Assembly: GCA_019426215.1 (NCBI GenBank)
Contig: CM033399.1
Span: forward strand, 23,073,022 to 23,137,021
Direction: 5' to 3'
Length of the DNA stretch: 64,000 nt
From: Buddleja alternifolia
Taxonomy: Eukaryota > Streptophyta > Magnoliopsida > Lamiales > Scrophulariaceae
Part shown: positions 11,901-22,084 of the stretch, in pieces
How positions within the stretch are numbered: position 1 is the stretch's first letter
How the letters are laid out: each line of letters opens with the position of its first letter
Made by a program: the position numbers and the translations under genes
The notes under the pieces: model-generated
The model's database searches: none
What the model saw: only the letters and a program-made list of their open reading frames with translations
What the model was told of the DNA's origin: nothing

Positions 11901-12066
11901 CAACAAGTCTAAACACATGAAGAGAAGATATCACATCATAAGAGAGATCGTTGAAAGAGGAGAAATATCTGTTCAGAAAATAGCCTCAGCTGACAATAAC
12001 GCTGACCCATCGACCAAGCCATTGGCCCAAGCGGTGCTAGAAAAACAGCTGGAAGGGTGGGTATAA
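8987..12066 (+). pseudogene. Copia pol (PR-IN-RT-RH), element A, broken
   Basis: A frameshift separates it from gag. Protease: the active-site motif reads LNSGAS, with Asn (codon 9050-9052) in place of the catalytic Asp. Integrase, about 9440-10255: a HLRLVH...CESC zinc site and the acidic residues in STDDHSRYG, LRSDRGGEY and VVERRNRTL are all kept. Reverse transcriptase, about 10590-11240: [18 protein letters not shown] and the catalytic LYVDDILL are kept. RNase H, about 11590-12064: acidic residues in YTDSNF, EAEYIAA, YCDNTGA and ADNNAD. Breaks: TGA 9647 (Trp in relatives), TAG 10253, TAA 10607, TGA 10839-10843 (Trp in relatives), TGA near 11240, and a frameshift at about 11335. Confidence 0.85.
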
Positions 12067-12085
12067 AATACCATAGCAAATGTGA

Positions 12086-13636
12086 TGGTCCCAAGTGGCA
12101 TACGAAAGGGTCTAGAAGGGGGGGAGGGTTGAATAGACCCTCTAATATTCTTTGACTTCAAAAAGATTCTTATTAAAATGGCTTTGGACGCTTGAAAGGT
12201 AGACGCTTGACTAAGCGTTTACTTGAAATATAGACGCTTCGGCTGAGCGTCTAATGAAGACTGTTTTTAGAAAGTTAACTTAGATGTTAAGATTTGAATA
12301 CTTTAACCTAATAGGTTTAAGCGTTCAGTTCTTTGATCAGTTTTAGAACAGCGGAATGATTTTGGAGTATTCCTTTTTGGAAGCTTTAGCGTCACAGAAA
12401 GTATTTTAGTTTCTTAGCATTTGATTGTGTTTTACTTAATCAATTTATGCAATGATATGATAATAAGAAAATTGGCCGTAAAGTAAATAACACAATAATT
12501 GTAAGGTTCGTTGGGTGGTGTAATCCCAACTACGTCCTTCTTCTCCTTGAACCCTTGGAGACAATCCACTAAAATGATTCTCAAATAATCACATAAAATC
12601 TTCTACAAAAAAGAGAGAGATGGATGTCGATGACTTGAGCTCCTTGATCACAAAGAATTCTACTCCAAATCACTTCAATCCCCTTACTTCTTTCACCCAA
12701 AAATAATGCAAGTATCCAACTTCGACTTCACACTAATCGCGAGGCTTGGATGGGATTTTTCTAAACGGTTTGTTTGATTTTGGTGAAGTTCAAACAACTG
12801 GAAATATCTCAATAGTAATGTAGGTTTCTTCGAAAAAAATGTTTGAGATATTGGTTGACTGTCTCAAGAATTGAAGAAAAGCAAAGAGAATGTTTTCTTG
12901 AATATTCTGGCTTTTTTGAGAGTTTTAGGAATGAGACTTCAATGCAACAGAAATTTGGCTTGGAATTGATCTTTTTTTTTGGCTTGTTGTTGAAGTCCTA
13001 TTCACAGGCATTCTTGGAAAAAGTGTCCGTTTGACACATGCGCAGGCGCGTGTCTCTCACTTCTGCGAGTGAACAACTTTTGTCCTTTTTCCTGAAAATC
13101 TGTTGCACAAAAGTTGGTGCTGCAGTCTGTGAATAGTTGATAGTCCAATAGAGTGGCTTCTCCATACGTCTGAAAGAGCTTATCACATTCAATGCTCTTA
13201 TCAGCATTTAATGCATTTGAATTAAATGCCCGTTGGCACTTAATGCACTGAAAATATTTGCATTAAACTCCTTCCGGACTTAGAAATAAATTCAGGTGAA
13301 ATCAGTCATTGATAGACACTCATTCATTTTTGAATTACTTCTGTCCTATAAGTGACGCTTGGATAGGTGGTCATTTAGACGCTTGGAATCTTCATCTTCA
13401 TTCAGACTTCAAGCGCTTGAGTTTTCAAACTTAACTACTAATAAGCTCACTCAGAAATTATTAGACGCTCCGTCTAAGAGTACTTAGCCTAACATTCTAG
13501 AACAGAAATGAATTAAGGCCTATTACAATTATAACGCTTCAAAGCTCATACAAGATTTCTACTAAAATCAAACTTACATATTTTACATAAAATCCTAATT
13601 GTCATCATCAAAACATCTAACATGAAATTCCTAACA
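12086..13636 (-). repeat. 3' LTR of element B2
   Basis: Begins TGGTCCCAAG and ends CCTAACA on the plus strand, giving TG...CA on either strand. It is 1551 bp. It lacks direct evidence of a target duplication because the far end of the element is lost. Homologous LTRs are at 24330, 25729 (opposite strand), 49632, 51907 and 62874. Confidence 0.88.
12203..12253 (-). repeat. Two hairpins near the LTR end (family B)
   Basis: ACGCTT-GACT-AAGCGT at 12203-12218, then TAGACGCT, a 7-base loop, and AGCGTCTA at 12231-12253; both stems are perfect. They lie about 120-170 bp from the LTR edge next to the internal region, in the U5/R part. The second recurs in the 5' LTR near 24470 and, with paired changes, in B4 near 63015. 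Confidence 0.75.
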
Positions 13637-13660
13637 AATTTCCCCTTTTTGATGATGGCA
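13637..13660 (-). other. Polypurine tract of element B2
   Basis: On the minus strand, TGCCATCATCAAAAAGGGG followed by AAATT and then the LTR start TGTTAGG. The CATCATCAAAAAGGGG block is a known hallmark of Sireviruses and primes plus-strand synthesis. The stretch up to 13854 holds no gene. Confidence 0.8.
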
Positions 13661-13854
13661 ATACTTACTCTTATAGTTCAAGAGTTAGACAGCCAAAATG
13701 AAAGTTAGCTTTGGTTAGTAATAGTTAGTTACGCTTCAGCGAGATGTTTCAGCTGAGAAATGCATTTTGTATATATCAATGGTCACAAGCATTTTTACAA
13801 CTAAACAAAGGTTACATAAGAGACAAGAATATAGATAATGCAAATCAAAAATCC

Positions 13855-16800
13855 TTAACGACTTAGTCTAACTGTATATCGCTTGGTCATTTTAGCTCGG
13901 ATAGCTTCAGTTAGGTTATCTTCCAAAGTCATCATCGCTTCATGATCTTTGTCGATTATGAGCTTATTCTATTCCTTTTGTCTCTTCTTGAAAGCAGTAA
14001 AGTGTTTGTCTCAATCAGTTGGATCAATACCCATATACCTTAGGCAAATTTTGAAAGTTCGGTTGAAGTCAGTCATCTACCTCTCTTCAGCTAAAATTCT
14101 TGGATCAGTAGGTTCTGGAATAGATGCTCTTTGAAGAGGGATGTCAAACTGTTCAAGCCGTGCTTTAGAAAGTATTGGTAGACTTGGATACAGTGCTATT
14201 GGAGGTTCTCTTAGCGTTCTACTAGGCGCTCCACCAGAATCACTTACCCTATAAGCAGTTATCCAAGATGGGAGTCTAAGCGCAGAAAGAGGAGATATTT
14301 GCTGACGCTTCGGCAGTGGAGAAGGATCTTGAGCTCTTGAACTGGATGCTCTTTTCTTCTCTCCTTTTCTCTTCTCTTCCCCCTTATTGCCATCATCAGC
14401 CTTTAAAAAATGCTCAGTGAGTAGGTTGACTTGATTAGCAATCTAAGGCATTGACGCTGAAAGATCATCCATACGCTTGTCGAAATGTTCCTGCATTGCG
14501 AGTAGTTTGGCGCTGGTAGCATCATTGGTATCTTGAAATTCTTTGCGACACTCAACAACGACCTGAGCAGAATTGTGCATATGAGCAATCTGAGCATTCA
14601 AAGTTTGAGACTCAATCTTTGCCAAATCGGTCTTAATCCAGTGGAGGGATTCTTCATTCTGAGTAGCATGATTACTCACCTACTCTAAGATGGATTTTAA
14701 CGAAGGGCCAAAAATTTGACTCACATCCGATGGAACCGCTTGGGTAGCCGGTCGCTTGAATCTGGATGTGATCAAAAACTATACCGCGTACATCAATTTG
14801 AAGATCCTCAGCAATATCAGCAACAACTTGTTCAGAAACGTCAGGATTATCCGCTGGTGGAGACGCTTGAACATGTTCCTCAGCATACGCTGGAAGACTT
14901 GCAACTTCTGAAGTGGACGCTAGTGCAGACTCATTAGTTAGTTTGATAGGCGCTTCCTCAATTACTGACTCCTTTTGGCGAAAATCATCGAATTGGAAGT
15001 TCCAATTGGCGAGATTTGCATAAGAATCTGAAGCAGCTTCTAGAAGTTCAGTCAAATGCTGACGAGGAACGCAAGTACCTTGGATAAATGTGTGAATTGT
15101 ACTATCTATGGCCCTGATGTACATAGGTCCAATGATATCCAGCACATGATTCAGAAAGACTTTGGATGGCGTTTGGCAAATGGAGAAGATCGCATCTGAG
15201 CAGTAATCCCTGGAAAATCCAATCAGCCTATCTGTTGGAAGAAGTTGGAGACGTTGAGATTCAGGTACATACGAGTTGTAGTACTCTTCCAAGTAGGGAT
15301 AGATAGCTTGAGCCAGTTCCTGATTTTTTTCCAGCAATGAGAGGACAAACTCATAGTGATTGAGTACCTCTTTACGGATAGAAGGGAGCAAGGGATATCC
15401 TCGAAAGGGATTAATTACTGAGCCGTTCCATTGATTGAGATTTGCAGTGAAGATTCTGTCGAAGTAAGATAGAGGAGTCATAATCTTCATCATCATGTTA
15501 AAGTTATCATCGCAGTGGCTTGGGGAAAAATTCAAGCTAGATATTGAAGCACTGCCACTGGTTGATGTCTGATCTTTGAAGTGAAGAGGAGTAATGGACA
15601 GTCTGTGAAGCTCTTGACGCAAACACTACTCAGTATGATGTCGAATTATTGGGAGCTTGAGAACAGGTCCAACTCCCTGTTGACGCTTCTTCAGGCAATA
15701 CTTGACAAACTGACGCTTCTTGTCATGCATGCCTATGCCAAATAAATAAGGTGCTTGAACTAACTCTGTGAATGTATATCTATGGCCCACATAAGCTTCA
15801 ACCCAGTTGACTTCAGCCATACAGTAAGTTGTTCCAGCATTAGCCATAGCTCGAATGCCTTCATGGTGAATATCTCTGATGGATTCAAAGCGATACCTAT
15901 CAGCCTGATAGCTAGCATTCCAGACGCTGTCAAAGTATGCATTAGCTTCTGATTGAATCACATCCGTTAGAGATTCTAGACGCTCACCGGCATGAACTCC
16001 TTTATTCTTCCATAACCGAAGTGGATTGATAGACTGCAAGTTCTCTTCATTGTTGGCTATGTGAGGAAAATGAGTGTAGCCTTCTCTGTTCAAGACTGCC
16101 TTTGACGGATTGAGAAAGGTTGGGCGAAAAGGATCATATACTCGAATGTTGTAGTCTCTCAGAGCAAAACCGGTTAACTTAATGTGCCCATAATCTAGGT
16201 GGTAAGCCAGATCCACATCATACCTAGTAGTTCTACCTCCTTGTCTATCTTGTTGAAGAATAAGAGAAAACGGTATCTGACCAAGAGATTTACCGAGTTG
16301 AACGACCAGATAGTATTTTCTCTCAATTTCTATCAGCTCAGTGTTGAACACTATATCCCTGATCTTACTGTCAATATCAATTAGTAGGGCAATCTCATTC
16401 TCAGCAGCAATGTATCTTTCTTCTTTATATCCTGGTGGGATGAAATCTTCTTCAAGTGCTGGAGGCATATAATTGATTGAATGATCAATCATCTTCAGTG
16501 GGTCCAGCTTGAAAAAATGCCTTGGCTTTGTAATGTCCTTAGCAATGCTCTTACCTTCTGAGCATTCCTCTGTTATAGCCAGAACAAAGGTTGACTCTTG
16601 AACCTCTTTGGGAGCAGGTTCCTCGACTTCAATTGCAAAAGCTTCTGCGGCAACGTCTTGGGCAATAGTCACAATATTTGTCATCTCAACATCCAGATGG
16701 ACGTCTGTTGATGTTTCAGCAGCAGCTGGAACTAAAGTTGTAGTACAAGAATTATCCTCTATAAGAGCATGATCTTCTACAGGTGTAGGAAAAGGAATGC

Positions 16801-18077
16801 TGCGGGAAGAAATAAACTGACCCTGAGAACTTGTCTCAACAGCAACTTGAGCGCTTGGCTTAAAAGCAGCAGCTTGAGCGCTTAGCTCAAAAATAGCAGC
16901 TTGAGCGCTTAGCTCAAAAATAGCAGCTTGAGCGCTTGGCTCAATCATCTCAGGCTCTTCAGGAACAGGAGCAGCTTGACACTTGCTTGTCCTGGAACGC
17001 TTAAAGATCTTCTTAATGTTGACTCCTTAATGAGCTTTAGCGTTTGAGCGGGAGGAACAAGAACTGGTTCCCCAAATTCGATTTGTTTAATTATACCTTC
17101 CAGCTTCCTCCACTTGATGAGAGGTATTTTGTCCTCTGCATCCTCATCAGTTTCCTCATCATCCTTTTGAGGAGAAGGAGCAGCTTGAACCTTGGGCTTT
17201 CTGGGAGCCTTCTTCTTAGTAGCAGTCGGACGCTTAACGACTTCTTCTGGAACTGGAAGCTCAGCTTCCTTATCAGACGCTTGACGTACTTCTAGACGCT
17301 CAGATAGTTGTCTAGCAACACCACCAACTTTGGAAGGATTGAAAAGATTGTTTTGCGAATCCTTCTTCCCAGCAACTTGGCCTTATTCAGTGGTTGACCA
17401 GACGATTAGACACACTCTGATCGATACAATAGATTGCTCAAAATAAGCCCATAAGGTTTGTTTGGGGCGCTTAAACAGTCCCGAAACCTTCCAAAAATAT
17501 ACTCACTCCAGTTGATCTTGATGTTGAGGAGTATCGTCGTCATCATCTGAAATTGCATTGGGTTCACCTTATCAAAGGTACCCACTCTGCATTCTATGAT
17601 CTTGCTGCAGAAATCAGCCATTAGTCGGTATTTGGATACAAGTTCTTTCTCTTTAAAGTGTTGTCTATATGGTATTCCGTCGTCAGCACTCATAGTATTC
17701 CATGCTTCCTTGATTTGTTCTAAAGTAACGCAATCGAATGCCTCACCCTCATTTGGAAGATTAAAGTTTTTGGCAATGGAGGCGGCAGACAGTACAAATT
17801 CCTTGGGTAACTCTTTCTTGGACAGAGGAATAAGACAAGAGATAGACTTCTTGTCTGCGGATAGTTTAGCAGTCTTCCAGAAGGTGTCGACTTCCATTGG
17901 AAACAGGTAGGAGTATTGTGTTAAGAAAGTTTTGAGCCCAACATTTGTTACCAGATCCATCATATCAGTTAGGTTGATCTGAGGTTGCTCATAAAGAAAT
18001 TTCAAGTCGACAACAAGGCCTTCAGTAACCTTGATGGTAGGCTCGGCAGAAGTAGAAACAGATTTCTTTGGTGCCAT
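13855..18077 (-). pseudogene. Additional (env-like) ORF after pol, element B2, broken
   Basis: Function unknown; ORFs in this position in SIRE elements are called env-like or additional ORFs. The likely start is ATG 18077 (MAPKKSVSTSAEPTIKV), as upstream codons are pyrimidine-rich leader. About 1400 codons follow to TAA 13855-13857: a globular N-terminal part, a Lys/Pro/Glu-rich linker (about 16960-17380), an Ala-rich repeat, a large globular middle (about 14900-16700), a heptad-like stretch (14443-14640) and a basic Ser-rich tail. Breaks: TAA after LYRSECV (17406), a frameshift near 17360, a private 1-bp deletion near 17028, TAG at 15626, TAG near 14442, and further stops to 13950. I see no convincing signal peptide or membrane anchor, so a true envelope role is doubtful. 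Pieces resemble the putative plant transposon protein domains seen in other elements, with low certainty. Confidence 0.75.
16850..16950 (-). repeat. 27-bp coding repeat in the additional ORF
   Basis: The peptide unit SAQAAIFEL (9 residues) is repeated, with the last copies degenerate (SAQAAAFKP, SAQVAVETS). B2 has one more unit than B4 (near 55370-55445), which accounts exactly for the 440 versus 431 residue length of this segment. Confidence 0.85.
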
Positions 18078-18852
18078 TTTAGTGAAAGAGATGAACTGAG
18101 ATTTTTTTTTGCTTTGAGAGAGAGAGATAGAGTAATATTTGCAGAGTAATTTTGCAGAGAGTAAAGTAAATAATTTTCTACAAAAAAAAAATGTTTTAAA
18201 TGACATAGTAGGATAATTTTGAAACTCGTGTTCTCTCGTTTCAATAGGATGTAGACACGTGTAAAGCTATTTAATCTCAGCCATGAATAGTCTTAACTGC
18301 GGACGCGAGTTTTTTGTAAGAGAGAGGAGTTACAATTGGTAACTCCCATATATAAAAATTTGACATCTGAGTTAAAGTTTTAAAACGTTTGGGATTTTCA
18401 GAGTGTAGCACACGCGCCTGATGGCACACTGACACGTACACAGACACGTGCTATCTCTAAACTGTCATTTTGAAAAGTTTTGATTACCCGCCAGTTTGAT
18501 GTGATGGAAGAGTTTATCCACTACTTCAAGAAGCGTGTAAAATTTATGCATGAGTTTGATGAACAATTTTATATTAAGTATTGAGTGGAATATGTTCAAC
18601 ACCTAATACTTATCACTTGTAGAATTTATATTGACGCTTGAGATCAAAATAATTTTGTACTTGAGCGTCAGCATAGTATGCATAAATACATGAAATTTTT
18701 TTGATCATTGACACTTTCAGATATGTTCCAAGTACAATTTTAAGATTCCTCTTAAATATGATAACTTGTAACAACTTTTCAAAGATCTTTTGGACATAAA
18801 TATAGTGGATTCCACCTAAATTATATGTCTAATAAAATATGATGCATGATGA
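18078..18852 (-). promoter_or_regulatory. Spacer between pol and additional ORF with promoter-like signals
   Basis: About 775 bp with no reading frame of note. On the minus strand it carries CACGTG-type G-box cores near 18253 and 18450, a TATATA box near 18348-18356, a perfect hairpin GGAGTTAC-5-GTAACTCC at 18326-18346, and a pyrimidine-rich leader just before ATG 18077. This could be an internal promoter for the additional ORF. B4 keeps the same signals (about 56575-57379). Inference only. Confidence 0.4.
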
Positions 18853-21800
18853 TTAAGCATTTAAATCGATCATACCTAATTCACTTCTCAAAGTGCGAAA
18901 ACTTTGTTCATTTAGCGCTTTGGTGAAGATATATGCCAATTGTTTGTCAGTTCCAATAAAGTGCATGGAGATATCTTTCTTTTGAACATGGTCACGAAGG
19001 AAATGGTATCTAATGTAAATATGTTTGGTTCTGGAATGAAGAACAGGATTTTGAGTCATGGCTAGAGCGCTTTGGTTATCAAAATGAATAGGGGTTGGAC
19101 CTAGGATTATTCCATCATCTCTAAGTTGTTGCCTCATCCATAACACTTGTGCACAACAACTTCTTGCAGCTACATACTCAGCTTCGGCTGTGAAGGTAGC
19201 TATGGATTGTTGTTTCTTACTATGCCATGAAACTAACCTATCACCTAGAAATTGACATGTACCACTAGTACTCTTACGGTCTATTTTGCAACCTGCAAAA
19301 TCTGCATCTGAGCGACCAATTAGTTCAAAAGGAGAGTCCCTTGGATACCATAAGCCCACATTTTGTGTGCCTTTTAGGTATTTAAGGATCTTCTTGGCAG
19401 CAATTAAGTGTGACTCTTTAGGATTAGCTTGAAATCGTGCACACATGCATACCGAAAACATAATATCAGGTTGACTAGTAGTAAGATAAAGAAGTGATCC
19501 AATGATACCTCTATAGTTAGTGATATCAACTTTCTTCCCACTTTCATCTTTATCTAACTTAAGCATTTGGCTCATTGGAATTTTTCAATATGATGCATTT
19601 TCCATACCAAATTTCTTAATCATATCTCTTGTATATTTAGCTTGGTTAATAAATATGCCATTAGGGAGTTGTTTAATTTGTTATCCTAAGAAGAAAGTTA
19701 ATTCACCCATCATGCTCATTTCAAATTGTTCTTGCATCATTTTCGAAAATTTCTCACACAGACGCTTGTTAGTAGAACCAAATATAATATCATCAACATA
19801 AATTTGGACAAAGAGAATATCTTCGTCATTGGTAATTTTAAATAACGTTGCATCAACGTTGCCTTTTGCCTTTACCAATAAGGAAAATAGAGAGAGTGTC
19901 ATACCATGCTCGGGGTGCTTGCTGAAGTTCATAAAGTGCTTTGTCTAGCTTGTAAATCATATCTTTACCATGGTTGTTGATGAATCCCGGTGGTTGCTCC
20001 ACATATACCTCTTCTTGGAGTTTACCATTCAAGAAGACACTCTTCACGTCCATCTGATACATCGTAAACTTGTTGAACGTTGCATACGCTAGAAACATAC
20101 GAATTGCTTCAAGACGGGCGACAGGAGCATATGTCTCATCAAAGTCAATACCCTCTTCTTGGCAATATCCTTGAGGTACAAGTCTGGCCTTATTCCTTAT
20201 CACAGTGACATTCCTATCCATCTTATTTCGATAAACCCATCTATTTCCAATAACTCCTTGGTGAGTTGGCCTTGGTACTAGCGTCCAAACCTTACTACGC
20301 TCAAACTAATTCAACTCTTCTTGCATGGATTCAATCCAACTTGGATCGCTTAGCACTTCATCTACTTTCTTAGGTTCCATTTGAGATAGAAAGCTTGCCA
20401 ACATAGCCTCATTAAATGTAGCGGCTCTAGTCCTAACAGGCGCTCTAATATCTCCAATAATCTGCTCAGGTGGATGATCATGCAGCCATAGTCTATCTGG
20501 TAGCAATGGGTTAAGAGGTTGAACAGGCGCTTGATGATCAGACGCTTGACTGCCCTCTTGCTTAGGCGCTTCAAATTCACAGATCCTTGTTTGCTCTTGA
20601 TGATCACTCTCTTCATGATCATCAGCAGAGCTTGCATTGTTATCCAAAGTAACCTCACGATTAATCTTAGGAGGTGGCACTGAGATGTCATCATCATCGT
20701 CACTATCATCATCAATGGTAATCTTAGACGCTTGATGACACAGATCTTGGTTAGCATCATCAAAAACAACGTGAATAGATTCCTCAACCTTTGATTTGAT
20801 CTTGTTTAGGATTAAAAAATTCTTTCCATTCTTGCCGTAGCCTAGAGAGATTCCCTCATCCGCTTTAGGATCAAATGTCTTTAGGCTTTGGGATCCATTA
20901 TTATGGATAAAACATTTAGAACCAAAGACGTGAAAGTATGAAACATTTGGCTTAAGTCCCTTCCATAGTTCATATGGAGTTTTCCCATGCTGTTTGTTGA
21001 TCATGCAACAATTTTGAGTATAACAAGAAGTGTTGATTGCTTTGGCCCAAAACGTAGGAGCAAGCTTGGACTCTGCTAACATCGTCCTGGCGGCTTCCTT
21101 GAGTGTTTTGTTCCGGCGCTCAGTAACACCATTCTGTTGGGGAGTTCTGGGAGCTGAATACTCATGATGTATTCCATTCTCTGCACAAAACTTATCAACA
21201 ATCTTGTTAGTAAACTCAGTACCGTGATCGCTTCTTATTCTTTCAACCTTAGGATTTTTCAATGTTTGAAGTTGCCGAATAAGCGTTGTTAACTTGTCAC
21301 ATGTCTCATCTTTGGATGACAGAAATTCCACCCAAGTAAATCGAGAGAAATCATCTACTATCACCAAACCGGTATACTTTTTACCGCTTACACTGGTTGT
21401 TTGAACAGGTCCGAATAGATCCATGTGAAGTAGTTCAAGTATTCTAGAGGTAGATAGATGAGGTTTTCTCTTGAACGATGACTTGACTTGTTTACCCATT
21501 TGACAAGCGTCACAAAGGCGATCCTTGTAAAATGGTCCATTTGGTAATCCCTCTACAAGATTTTGACTTATAAGCTGAGAGATTGTTTTAAAGTTGAGGT
21601 GGTTCATTTTTCTATGCCATAACCAACCCTTTTTAGATTCATTTTTAGCAACAAAGCATGTTGGGTTGTTATCAAGTGTTGAACCCCAATCTACCAAATA
21701 TACGTTGTTAGTTCTTTTTCCTTTCAATTTAGTAGACTTAGTCTTAGCGTCATTTATATAGCAACAGTCACTTGAGAATATGACTTCAAAGCCTTTATCA

Positions 21801-22040
21801 CAAAATTGGCTTATGCTTAATAAATTATGCTTCAGACCCTCAACAAAATAAACATCACTTATCATGATGTTCCCCCTATGCACAGTACCTATACCTTTGG
21901 TTTTACCTTTGGATTTGTCACCAAATACAACCTGAGGACCGTTGGCGGCTCGATAGTTGATCAATAGATCCTTAGAACCAGTTATGTGCCTTGATGATCC
22001 ACTATCGAATTACCAAACAGATGTATCGGCTTTAGCTCTA
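18853..22040 (-). pseudogene. SIRE-type pol (PR-IN-RT-RH), element B2, broken
   Basis: Protease near 22000: FDSGSSRHITGS keeps the catalytic Asp but a TAA precedes it. Integrase, about 20600-21700: WHRKMNH and CDACQMGK zinc site, acidic residues in VDDFSRFTW, RSDHGTEF and VTERRNKTL. Reverse transcriptase, about 19300-20300: [20 protein letters not shown], and YVDD at 19789-19800. RNase H, 18853-19250: RSDADFAGC, TAEAEYVAA and HFDNQSALA, but the last acidic residue is Tyr (LAYIF in place of the usual LADIF). Breaks: TAG at 20303, frameshift near 19860, TAA near 19680, TGA near 19590. The same four breaks occur in B4. Confidence 0.85.
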
Positions 22041-22084
22041 GGTACCTGCAATCAAAAGAGAAGTTCTATTTCTGTTTAGGTACC
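22041..22084 (-). other. gag-pol junction with GGTACC repeats 38 bp apart
   Basis: GGTAC occurs at 22041 and again at 22079. On the minus strand, Gag reads QQWVP through the first GTACCTA, stops at TAG 22066-22068, and the second GTACCTA opens pol (VPRAKADTSVW) in the next frame, preceded by TTTTGATTGCAG. Removing one 38-base unit would join the frames. The same layout is at 39551-39593 (B3) and 60547-60590 (B4). Confidence 0.75.

Larger units (their letters stand above)
5000..12085 (+). mobile_element. Ty1/copia element A, degenerate, lacks its 3' LTR
   Basis: The order is a probable 5' LTR (to about 6345), a tRNA-Met primer site, a long leader, gag, protease, integrase, reverse transcriptase and RNase H. 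The order PR-IN-RT-RH defines copia. The 3' end is lost: 19 bp after the RNase H stop the sequence changes to the LTR of element B2. At least ten in-frame stops and two frameshifts make it dead. Confidence 0.85.

Noticed and set aside
17596..17910. 104-codon plus-strand frame (also at 56093-56407)
   Set aside because: It is the antisense of the additional ORF of B2/B4 and shows no domain of its own.
13855..18077. Naming the additional ORF a viral envelope protein
   Set aside because: I see no signal peptide, membrane anchor or cleavage site; the label env-like is positional only.
22041..22084. A normal spliceosomal intron at the gag-pol junction
   Set aside because: At 38 bases it is shorter than plant introns are known to be; only the acceptor-like sequence fits.
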